From NCBI GenBank assembly GCA_000750105.3, contig JPHH03000075.1, positions 1 to 64,000 on the forward strand: a DNA stretch of 64,000 bases. Direction: 5' to 3'. Below are positions 25,901 to 37,104 of this stretch, piece after piece. The notes under the pieces were generated by a model. The model did no database searches and had not been told where the DNA came from. It was given only the letters and a program-made list of their open reading frames with translations. Every line of letters starts with the position of its first letter. The stretch's first letter is position 1. A program made the position numbers and the translations under genes. The DNA is from Tolypocladium sp. Sup5 PDA-1 (taxonomy: Eukaryota; Ascomycota; Sordariomycetes; Hypocreales; Ophiocordycipitaceae).

Positions 25901-28900
25901 CGAGACTCTGACAAAGGGTCCGGTTTGACTCTGAAGCCAGTGCTAATCTTGCCTTTGTTTGCGTAACCACTTGCTGCTGGCGCTGCCTTGGATGAGAGGG
26001 GTCCAAAGGCACCCAAGCACCCCCAGCTTTGTTGATAGCCAAGATGGAAACGAAAAACCATGCTGACTTTTCGAAGCAGACGTGGACGAGGTCGTTGGGC
26101 TTGATATGCACTGTTTTAATGATGAGGTGGGCAAGTCTGTTTGCCACGGCATCCAACTGGGAGTACGTAAATTCCTTATCCCAAGCGCAAATCGCTGGAG
26201 CGTTGGGATTATTTTCAGCCTGCTCTTCGATGAGCTTGTGAATGCAGTTGCTGATGAGCTCGGGAGGATCATCTCGGTTCCACTCCAATGCCTTCTGTTG
26301 GTCCCATGCACTGTCTAAAGAGACCTCGTCGAGTTGGCTGTGGCCTTCCGTGTTGAGTTGCTGGACGACGTGGTCGAAATGGTGGGACAAGGCAACCATC
26401 TGCGATTCAGAAAGCACCGCCGTGTCGTAGATAATAACTATCTGAACACGGTCCGTGAATATGTGTGCTTGAAGTACAAGTGGATAGCTGAAGTAATTTT
26501 GGAGGGTGTCTTCCTCGACTTCAACTTCAGGCCGTAGGAGTGCCTCAGATGTTCCATCAGTGGATGTGAGGTATTGCATTGGTTGGATGACAAGCAATGA
26601 GGAGAAGTTGCAGGCGTCCTTGGCATCAGGACTGACCTTGGCAATATTCTGCAAGCCAAATTGCTCATGTGGCACCATATCCAGCGACTGCATTTGAACG
26701 TTTTGCAGGAACTGGACAATAGGCTCATCGCGGTTCAGTCGTACCCTCACAGGCACGGTTGAAACCATCGGTCCAGGGGTAGACTCTATGCCGACAATAG
26801 GAGCCTGTCGACCCGAAACTGTGGTTCCAAAGCAAACATCATGGGTATCACCGTAGCGGGCGAGCAAGATGGCCCAAGCGGCTCTCACTATAGTTGGCTT
26901 GGTAATTGATGACTCGGCCGAGCTGGGATATGCAATCTGCTTCTTCATGATGCGCGTGCTGGCGGGCTTGTCGGCTGATGTACCTGTACGAGGCGACGGG
27001 AAAGCCGCTGTCGTGGCACCAGTAAGTTGTCCAGTCCAGTACATCCAAGAGGCTTGTTGGTCAAGCTCCATTGTATGCTTGATGAAGTTTGTATACGGGT
27101 ACAGCCTCGGCGGCTCTCTTTGCTGGTAGAGTCGATTCACCATGTCAATCGTGATCCGCATTGTAAATCCATCGAATGCCGCATGGTGTATGATCCAAAT
27201 AAAGTACTTTGCACCGCCCTTCTCTTGTACGAGCGCATAGCGGCAGAGTCGTGCGCCGTAACCCATCTCCACATCTCGTGTAGTCTTGATGTATGCGCTC
27301 AAGTCAAGACCAGACGTGTCGTCCCACGAGCCATCGTTCGACACGATAGCTTGGACGGACGAACCATCGGCATCAAGAACGATTCTCGTTCGCAAGTTGC
27401 AGCAGGCCCGTGCAGTATCCTCCCAGGCATGCTTGAAGAGATCAACGTCAATGTCAGAAGGAAGTCGGTAGACATGCTTGGCAATGTAAGATCCAGGGTG
27501 CTTGACGGAGAGAGCCAAGAGACCTTCTTGGAAAGTGGTGCAAGGGAACGCATCTTCCACGCACTGCTCACTAGAGAGGCCGCATTGGCTCCGCAGTTTG
27601 TCTCCACGTGCCCATCTCTGTAGACTTGGGCTAAGGAGGCTGAACGGTTCGACGATGGTTAATGCTCGACTGTTGACAATATCCAGTTGAGTTGCCTTGG
27701 TGGCAACCACGAATAATCGTGGGTCATCAAACATGTCTTTGACCGTCACCGAGATGCCAGCCTCACGGGCAGCAGTGGCAGCATATATAGCAGCGATAGA
27801 GTCACCACCTATGCGAAGGAAGTTTGAGTCGCGGCCGATGGAGTCAGCTGGTACCTTCAACACGTCTGCCCAGATACGTTGCAGAGATAGTTCCATCGGC
27901 GTCTCTGGCGGTCGCTTGTCTTCCTCATCAGAGAGAGCGTACGCAGCCATCTGCTCAGGATTGAGACTTGACATGGCCCGACAGAGCACCTTTCGATCCA
28001 GTTTGGCGTTGGAGTTCAAAGGCATAAATTTGCATGGGACGAAGAGCGACGGTACCATGTACTGAGGGAGAGTTACGCTCAATTGACCAACCATGACAGA
28101 AACTTGAGCCCTGAGATCGGAAGTAAGAGGCAGAAGGACGTCGGCGATTCCATCTCTCGTAGTCCGAGTGTCATTTCCGAAACACAAGTATGCAGCGAGA
28201 TACGAGCTACCACCCGCATGATATACATCGACAGCTGCCTGTCGTATCGAAGGCAGAAGCGCCAGCAGTTTGTGTTCAATCTCGCCCAACTCAACTCGCT
28301 GGCCTCGGATCTTGACCTGCGTGTCCTTGCGACCCATGTAATCAAAGGTGCCGTCGGGGTTTCGCAGCACCAAGTCGCCTGTACAATAAGCCCTCTTTGG
28401 GTAGCCTTCAGGAAGCCAGTCATATTGAATGTCCTCGAGCCAGGCTGCAGCGACATTGTCGTCGACGTTGAGATATCCACGTGCGAGCGTCGGGCCTTGG
28501 ATCAAGAGCTCACCAACACACCCGACGGGGACCAGTCTCGCAGGATTATCTGGTTCAACAGCCCAGAAGGCACAAGACACGGGTCTGCCGAGGTTGGTTG
28601 GGTTGCCAGACTTGCCGACCAGCGGGTTCCATGCGCAGATGGACGCCTCAGCAGGTCCGTATCCGCCGGATAAGGCCACGGCATCTTTCCATCGATCTGC
28701 TGATTTCTTTGTAACTGCTTCGCCACCAAGCCATATTGACTGCATATAGGGAACATCGGCTGGATTGAGCATGTCGGCAACGGTTGGCGTCAGGAAGACC
28801 CAGTTGGCCTTGGTGGTGTTCATTGCACCGGCCAGATCTTGCAACCGGGCATCATCAGATGGCACACATACACATGCGCCTCGCATCAGCGAAACAAGAA

Positions 28901-31900
28901 CATCGAGGACGCCGACATCAAATGTGTACGCGGAGAAGTTGAAGATCCGTGTCCCGGGCCCGATATTAGCTTCTGCGCCATAACCTTCGCCGGCCGAGGA
29001 AATAGAATCATGCTGGAGGACGATTCCTTTTGGCTTTCCAGTGCTGCCTGAAGTGAAGAGAACAACACTCGCGTCCTTCGGTGTTACAGAGGACACGACT
29101 CCGGCCGTTGAAACATCGGGAAGGCCGCTCAGAAGTGACGCGCCGACAAGAAGAAGCTCAAGCTTCATTTCCTTCAACTTGTCTTGGAGTTGTGGTGCAG
29201 CAACGATGAAATTTGCTCCCGTGTCGCCAATAATGGTTTGCAGCCGTGCCAACGGCGCTGCAGGGTCGAGAGGGACGAAAGCACCACCCGCCATCTCCAC
29301 CGCAACCATGGCCACGACGGCCCATTTGGACTTTGGGAAGCAGACAGGCACCAATACCTCAGGCCCAACGCCGAGCTCCTGAAGCCTGACTGCCAGTTTC
29401 GAAGATACGGCGCCCAGTTCAGCATAAGTGAAGTCACCGTCCCAGGATGTTACGGCAGGATCGTCAGGTCGTGTCTGGATCTGCTTCTGTATCAACTCAT
29501 GAATGCAAGCGTTTGTTGCGGGCTTGGGTCTAGACTGTTCCATAGCATTCTGGCGATCCCATTCACCGACCAGGTCGATTTCACTCAGCGGTTTCTCGCT
29601 GTGCTTGAGAAGCTGCTGGATAACGTAATCGAATTGTCGAGATAGTGCTTGGACTTGGGCCTCCGTCAGAGCGTCCGGATTATAGAGGAAACGCTGATTG
29701 ACGCTGGTGTCGGACATGTAGCTGAGCATGACGAGCGGATAATTGAAGTAGTTTTTCATCGACTCGATCATCAGATGGTCCTCATCAGCTCCTGACACCA
29801 GCAGTCCGTCAATGTCGTTGAAGATTTCACTAGCCTGCTCTCTCGGTTGAATGACGAGCAAGCTGGAAAAGTCGCAGGCGTCTCTAGCATCTGAACTGAG
29901 CTTGGAAATATTCGCCAAACCATACTGTTCGTACGGAGTCATCTCCAATGCCTGTGTCTGAATGCGATGTAAAAGATTCGACGCCGGCTTCTGCATATCA
30001 AGTCGTACTCGGACCGGCACTGTCGCAATCGCAGCACCAGGCATTGTCAATAGGCCAGGAACAGCGGCCTGGCGACCGGAGATTGTTTCGCCGTAGCAGA
30101 CGTCCTCAGCGTCGCTGTACCTGCCGAGGACGATCGCCCAAGCCGTTCGAAGGACCGTGGCCATGGTGATTGAAGCATCCTTTAGGCCGGCAAAGGACAC
30201 CGTATTATCAACTGCACAGACGACACTTTCTCTCGCCCTGCTGGTTGACGGTGGGAATGAAGATCGTCTTGCTCCTTCAAGCTCCGATGTCCAAAAGTCT
30301 TTGGCCGCTCCACCATCGAGGTCCGATACGTAGCTAATGAGGTTGGTATACGGCGACATTTCAGGCAATTCGGCGCCTCGATATGCCTTGTATGCGGTAT
30401 CAAGGACAATGCGCATACTCCAGCCATCATTAATTGCGTGATGGATAATCCACACAAAGTACAGCTCGTTGCGCTCTCTGACGAGAGCATACCTGCAGAG
30501 TCGGGTTCCGTAGCCAAGGTCCATTTTCTGCGCGACACTCAGGAATGAGGCCAGGTCATGACCAGCGGTGTCCTCCCAGAAATTGTCGTTCTTGATGACG
30601 GCTTGAATGGTGGAACTGCCTTCAAGCGCGATTCTTGTCCGCATGTTGGTACAGAGCTCGACGGCCGTCTCCCAAGCCGTCTGGAAGCGCATGAGATCGA
30701 TTCGCTTTGGCAGCTTATGCACATACTTTGAGATGTATGAGCCGGGCTGCTTAGCCGTCAACGCCATAAGACCTTCCTGAAGCTGCGTGCAAGGATAAGC
30801 GTCGTCGATTTCCTGGCCGCTGGACAGACCGAAACGTCTTTTGCCGGCATCACTCTGCACGAACTCGCCCTGGGCATGTCGAAGAAGGCCAAAGGAGTCA
30901 AGCTGAGTTTGTTTCTTCTCCGAGTCCCCAGAGTGCACCGCTTTCGAAGCGACCTGGAACAGTCGGGCGTCGTCAAAGATGTCCTTCACAGCAAGGGAAA
31001 TATGAGCATTCCGTGCCGCAGAAACCAGATAGATGGCAGCGACAGAGTCACCCCCAAGTCTCAGGAAGCTGTCGTCGCGGCCGATTGCCTCCGCCGGCAG
31101 CTTAAGGAGGTCCGCCCACAGCAGCTGAAGGCGCTTCTCCATGTCGGTCTCCGGGGGCCGTTTCTTACTATCAACAAGAGAGTACATAGCAAGGTCTTCC
31201 TTGGCCAGAACAGACGTGGCTTTTTGGAGAGTCTTCATATCCAACTTCGTAGAGGTAATGAAGGGCATAAAGCGGCAGGGCATAAACAGCGTCGGAATCA
31301 TATACCGAGGCAGCGCAACAGTAAGCTGGCCGATCATTTCGGTAAGTTGGCTTTGCAGATCGGGGGATATCGACATAAAGAGCCCATCCCCGTTAAGATG
31401 TTTCTTATCGCCGGCAGTCCTCGCGTCATCGCTGAAGCAAAAATATGATACCAAGCTCGAACCGGCGTCTGACTTGTAAACATCGACAGCGACTTGCCGC
31501 ACGCCTTTCAGCGTGGCACGAATGTGATGGGCAATTTCCCCCAATTCGACTCGGAGTCCTCGAATCTTGACCTGCGTATCCTTGCGCGCCACGAATTCGA
31601 TTGCGCCATCTGAATTGTAACGGCACAAATCGCCAGACTTGTAGAAGCGACACCACTGTGAGCGATTCGGAGCCCAGTCCGGCAGCGTCCTGACCATTGA
31701 GGCTTCCGTCTTGACAGGGTCTGCGAGATACTCTCGTAGCAGAGTCGGCCCTTGGATGACAACCTCACCCAGCGTGCCGATGGGGGCTAGCCGTTGAGGG
31801 TTTTCGGAGTCCACGATCCAGCAGAAGCCACCGACAGGTCTGCCTACCGTCAATGGCGACTCGCTTGCTGAATTCCACTCGTGGAGGGTACTAAAGCAGC

Positions 31901-34900
31901 AAGTCTCCGCAGGCCCCCATCCATTGATAAGTCGGACATTGCCGAACCACATGTCAAACACATCCCGATCCACAGCCTCGCCAGCGAAGAGAAGCAGCTC
32001 GAGCCCAGGGACCTGGTCTGGACGTAGAGTCCTGGAAAAGGATGGTGTAAGATACGCCCAATTTACGAGTGATTCGTTGATGAATTGTGCGATGCTATTC
32101 ATTCTGTCATGCTCGGACGGGATGCAGAGACAGCCGCCAACAACCCACGGTCCGACAATTTCACCAATAGACAGGTCGAAAACAAATGACGCAAACTGAA
32201 GCATCCTCACGTTTGCCGTCATTCCAAGCCTTCTGCCGATGGCGGTTTGGCTGGTACATACGGACCCGTGCTCCATGACGAAGCCCTTGGGCATGCCAGT
32301 GCTGCCCGATGTAAACAAGGCGTACGCGGCATGATGGGGAGTCACACCACAGATTGGTGCTCGGTCGCTATTCTCCGTCTTCAGCAGCTGCTCATCGAGC
32401 CTTGGACCGACTTCCACGACGTTGTCAACCAGACTGTCGCAGATGGCGACGTTGCTTGGCGATGCTAGCGCTAGAGTCGCACGGGTCTGGGAAGCCACCT
32501 GCTGCTGACGTTGTATCGGGTGGGACGGGTCAAGAGGAACCCAGGCGCCGCCGGCCTTGTTGATAGCTAGAGCAGCTACGAAGAACCAACCCGACTTCTC
32601 GAAGCAAACGTGGACAAAGTCGTGTGGCTTGAGTCCATGGTTCTTGACGAGGTGGTGGGCCAGCCTATTCGACGCAACATCAAGCTCGCTGTAGGACAGC
32701 TGTATGTCCCAAGCATGGATGGCTGGCGCCTCGGGCGTGCGTCGAGCATGGCCAGCGACGAGATCATGAAGACATGATGATACCATCTCTGGTGCCGACT
32801 CCTTGTTCTGTTCAAGAGCGTACTCTATGTCCCGGGGGCTAGACACTGACACCTCACTGACAAGGCTGTCGTTGGGCGCAAGAAGCTGTTGCACGATATG
32901 ATCAAACTGATTGCCCAAGGCCTCAATCTGGGTCTCAGTAATCATATCCGAGAAATAAGTCCAGTCGAGCTCGATATTCTTGTCGCCAATACGGGCTTGA
33001 AGGACAAGAGGATAGTTGAAGTAATTCCTCATGGCCTCCTCGGAGAGGGCCTTCTCTGCAGTGCCTTGGTCAAGAATGCGGTCAGGGGCAGTATCTGCCA
33101 AGGACGACAGGTGCTGCATCGGCTGTATCACGAGTAAATTGGCAAACTTGCACGCTTCCTCTGCATCCTGACTCAACTTGGAGATGTTCTGGAGACCAAA
33201 TTGCTCGTGTGCAACCATGTCTGATGCCTGCGACTGGATACGTTGCAGGAATGCCGGCACGAGCATCTCTCCATCGAGGCGGACACGGATTGGGACTGTC
33301 GCAATCATTGGCCCCGGAATGTCGTTCAAGCCCGGCACGGGAGCCTGTCTTCCAGAAACCGTGGTGCCGAAGCATACATCGTTTGTGTCGCAGTATCGTC
33401 CAAGAAGTATCGACCACGCGCCACGGAGGATCGTAGCCGTCGTTAGATGACGCTTTTCTGCGTTGTGGAAGGGAATCGTCTGCTTCATGACGCAGCCCTG
33501 GTCCTTGGAGCCGGCGGAGACACGACCATCAGGGAACTGAGCCCGCCTAGCTCCGTCGAGCTCCCTCATCCAATATTGCGCCGTGGTTCCGAGATCCAGC
33601 GACTGGACATGCCTAATGAAGTTGGCGTACGGCCGTAGCACCCTTGAATTAGAGCCACGATAAGCACGGTACGCCTCGTCAAGCACTATCTTCATGGTCA
33701 AGCCGTCAAAGACTGCGTGGTGAAGAATCCAGACAAAGTACATGTCGCCATTTTCGTGCTGCACGAGCCCGTACCGGCAGAGGCGCTGACCGTAGCTCAT
33801 CTCAATGTCCCGTCGCGCCGCATCGACGAATCCGTAGACGTCGAGATCTGCAGCAGGCTGCTCCCACGAAATATCTCCACGGATGACAGCCTGCAGTGCC
33901 CGGCCACCAACTGGGACTACTCTCGAGCGAAGGCTACCGCATCTGCTGATAGTTTCGCCCCACACGGCTTTGAAGCGTTCGACGTCTATCTGTGGTGGCA
34001 ACTTGTAGACTTGACGATGGACATAGGACCCAGGCTGCTTCATTCCCAGGGCCATGAAGCCTTCCTGAAGCGTGGTGCAGGGATAAATGTCTTCAATGAC
34101 TTGCTCCGTCGACAGTGCACACTGCTTTTGGATCTGCTTCTTCAGTGCGGCTACGTTAGTCTCTGCGATGATACTGAAGGGTTCCGCGTCGGATGCTGCT
34201 TCGCCGTCGTCGATTGTTGCCACGGCCGCCATATTCTCCAACTCAGGGTGCTGCAAGACTTGAGCAGCAGTGAGTCTGATACCATAACGATGAGCAGCAT
34301 TTACCAGCTCAATCGTGTTGATAGAGTCGCCACCAAGCAAGAAATAGTTGTGCCTCTTGCCAATCTGCTGTACTCTGATGCTGAGCACAGCGCCGAGCAC
34401 TTGGGCCCAGAGAGCTCGGAGGACAAGTTCCAGCTCCATGGTGGGTACCCCATCTTCCGGCAATCCAGCTCCAGCCCGGAGACCTGCATTCGCAAGTATG
34501 CGGGCTCGCTTCTCCTGAGAAGACAGACCTGCGTCGTCCAAATCTCCGTTCTCGTCCCGGGAAGAGTTGCCACGATCCCACGGATACTGTGGGAGGCCCG
34601 AAACCGCCCGGCCGTTTACAAACAACGGGGCCAGGTCGAGTACCGCAGAGTTCTGCCACAGCTTTCCAATGGCTGCGAAAAGACTGACAAAGCAGTCGCC
34701 ACCACGGACCTGAGACGGAACGTAGTTGCACGGAGCGTCGGCGGCGGCACAGATCTGTTGTAGAGGCCCAGCCAGTGTGGAATGGGGGCCAATCTCCAGG
34801 AAGAGGTGCTGCTTGGGTCCATCATCAAGCAGTGCATCGACAGCGCTTGCGAAGCGGACGGGTGAAACTAAATTGGCGGTCCAGTAACGGGGGCCAAACG

Positions 34901-37104
34901 CCTCTGACGTATCGAGAACCTTGCGACTCACGGTCGATATGAAAGTGGCCGAGTGCTTCTGAGGTTCCCGCGGGCTCCATGTACACTCTGTGTCCAAGAG
35001 GCGAAGGTACTCCTCAGCAGCGACCACGGTGTGGTCTACAGACAGTTAGTGCAAGCAATGTCAAACGGTGTCTGCTCACCTACGGGAGTGGTATGCCACG
35101 TCTACTCGCAGTAAGCGAGCAGTGGCCTCTGGTTTCGCTGCCTTGACCGAGGCCAACACCTGTTCCAAAGCTTTGCTGTCTCCGGAGAGAGTCGTGTTCG
35201 ACGGGCTGTTCTCGCAGGCTACAACCACGCCGTCGAGCAGAAAGTCCTGCACCTCTTGTGCGCCGAGGCTAACAGACGCCATGCCGCCATCACGGTTATG
35301 TCTGGTGACGTAGCCATAGTAGTAGGCCGCAGTCATGGCATTCTCGAGGCTCAAGTGTCCCGCCGCGTAAGCAGCAGCAATCTCGCCCGTCGAATGTCCA
35401 ATAACAACCCCTGGCGCCACGCCAATTCGCTGAAACTGGTGGAGGAGGGCAATTTGAAGAGCAGTAGACAGGGACGGGGCTGCCTCTGGATGGTTCATTC
35501 GGCTCGTGGGGTCGTCGGCATCTTTCAGGAGCTCATCTGGACAAGGGTTAGCAAATGCGGTTGTTTATAGGATATCCATTGGCCATTGTTCACCTTTGAT
35601 GCTCCATGTAGGACCAGCCTTCAACTTCTTCAAGATGCCATCCATCTTCTCAATGTCTCTGCGGAAAGCTTCATCTCCCTTCAGGAGCTCTTTGCCCATT
35701 CCAGCCCACTGGGCACCTTGACCGCTGAAAACCATAGTAACACATGGGTGTTCGGTGGAAGGCTCGACATGATTCGAGGTGTTGACGAACTGACCGTCTC
35801 GGAGGATCGAAAACGCCCGACAGCGCAAGGGTTCACGTCGCATCGCGCGTGTGTACGCCACATCGCGGGGATTGAGGGGCTGGGACTGAATGGCCTCGTC
35901 ATGAAGTTGTATCTGACGCCTCAGTGAAGATGGGTTGTTCGCGGAAAAGAGAAGCAGCTCTGGCCGATCTGACGGGGCGGGGATATCTACACGGTTAGTA
36001 TGGGGGTATAACTCGACAGTGATCTGTTGACGTATTAGAGACGCTCGGTGTTGCAGAGCTCTGGATGGAATGACATGTCCATTATAGCCTTGAATCTCGA
36101 GTCGATTAGTGGATTCGGGGGTAGCTTGGTGCTCCAGCGAAAGTACTGCCTCTATCAAGCCGGCCAAGCTGGTGGCGTCGGAGGTTTGAGAGACGGGCCG
36201 GCGGTGATTCTCATCACGCTCGACGCTGATTGCCGCTATGATGGCTCGAATGGGGTTGCCGTCTCTTACGGCATCGTCCATAAGTTTGATATACACCGCT
36301 GATACTTCGTCTCTTCTCGTGGAGTCATCTGTCTCTTCGTCGGTCGTTGCGGCAGTGGAGATACCAGCGACAATAGCAGCGCGTGCGTCGCCACGCTGCA
36401 GAGCGCCGCAAGCCTCGTGAAGACCCACGAGTTGCGCAGAGTGAGAAGATCGAATGATTGTGCTAGGGACGCAGAAGAATTGTTAAATCGCCGGTCAATC
36501 GAGAGGTTTGAAAGCCTAGTAAGACGCACCTTGGTCCGCAAAGACCATATTCATATGAAACCCGGGTCGCCATCATACGGTCATCCTCAGTTGTCTCTAG
36601 GGAGTCTTCGCTTGCCATGCCTACATAGCAACCCACACGGGCTTCATCACCGCGGTAGTCGAGCTCACTGGCATCTTCGAGACACTCCCAAGCTACCTCG
36701 AGAAGCATTTGCTGGTGCCGGCCAAGATTTGCCGCTTCATCCTTATCCATGGAGAAAAAGGTCGCATCTAAGCTGGTTACGTCCTCATCCAGGCCACAGC
36801 TATGCTTCGCGATGACCCCTTCCACTGCCGAACCACTGTCGAAACCGTTGGTGTGTCCGTTGGTGCAGCCGTTGGGATCATGCCGACCATTTTGTCTGGA
36901 GCTTCGCGCGCCGTCTTGGCTGGTGAGGGAGCTCCAAAAGTCGTTGGTGTTGCAGATGCCGCCAGGTAGTCGAATTCCGACGCCGCAGACCGCAATCGGC
37001 TTCCTGGGCATGTTCTCGTCGCCGTTGTTGTCGGTGTGCGAGTCCTTGGCTGGGCCAGACCGCGTGCTCTTGGAGCCATTAAGCACACTGACGAGTCCGT
37101 TCAT
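6675..37104 (-). CDS. Giant peptaibol-type NRPS with PKS-like loading region: KS(degenerate)-AT-T-(C-A-T)x8-C
   Basis: Builds the N-terminal part of an acylated nonribosomal peptide. Proposed exons on the minus strand: 37104-36530, 36462-35594, 35536-35084 and 35035-6675. The introns are 67, 57 and 48 bp with GT-AG ends, and all phases agree, giving 10,085 residues. The ATG at 37104 has A at -3; the reading frame extends upstream only through a non-ATG codon. Domains: KS from about residue 36, AT with GHSTG (Ser about 530), and a carrier with LGGDS (Ser about 870). Eight modules follow, with A-domain LFTSGSTG boxes near 32300, 29045, 25770, 22500, 19235, 15955, 12690 and 9425. A ninth C domain (HHAVFDG near 7545) ends the protein. 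Every C domain keeps HHxxxDG and every carrier keeps GGDS. No epimerase, methyltransferase or thioesterase is present. The last exon is 28,361 bp without an intron. The family assignment is strong; the product is not known. Confidence 0.93.
35036..35083 (-). other. Intron 3 of the first NRPS, at the AT catalytic His
   Basis: Minus-strand donor gtaggt and acceptor ctgtag. Splicing yields VDVAYHSHHTVVAAEEYLRLL (split here as VDVAYHSHH and TVVAAEEYLRLL), the usual AT motif. The neighbouring GT two codons on (gtgagc) would break the frame into the long exon. Confidence 0.8.
35537..35593 (-). other. Intron 2 of the first NRPS
   Basis: Minus-strand donor gtgaac and acceptor tccag. Removal gives TWSIKDELLKDADDPTSRMNHPEA, matching the WSIxDEL.K stretch of fungal AT domains before GHSTG. 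Without splicing the frame ends soon after. Confidence 0.85.
36463..36529 (-). other. Intron 1 of the first NRPS, beside the KS active site
   Basis: Minus-strand donor gtgcgt and acceptor ccctag. Splicing joins GLCGP-S to TIIRSSHS, restoring the conserved GPSxTIR-type approach to the ketosynthase active site. This shows that the His for Cys change is not an artefact of a wrong splice choice, because the residues on both sides align with the family. Confidence 0.8.

Larger units (their letters stand above)
34200..36990 (-). other. Loading region of the NRPS: degenerate KS, AT and NRPS-type carrier
   Basis: The KS starts at PIAVCGVGIRLPGG (residue about 36) and keeps the RVSYEYG..GPS approach to the active site. 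After splicing, the active-site stretch reads TIIRSSHSAQLVGLHEAC, with His at residue 199 where ketosynthases have Cys. The sequence then passes from RAIIAAISVERD to SLAGLIEAVLSLEH, skipping the segment that holds HGTGT and the second catalytic His (NIGH-type). The AT looks intact: FSGQGAQWAGMG, GHSTG and YHSHH. The carrier motif LGGDSI is of NRPS rather than PKS type. Inference: the AT loads a short acyl group onto the carrier to cap the first residue, and the KS has no catalytic role. Confidence 0.85.

Noticed and set aside
33717..34763. Plus-strand open frame of 348 codons inside the first NRPS
   Set aside because: It is antisense to the carrier and C1 domains, which have clear motifs; it has no recognisable motif of its own.
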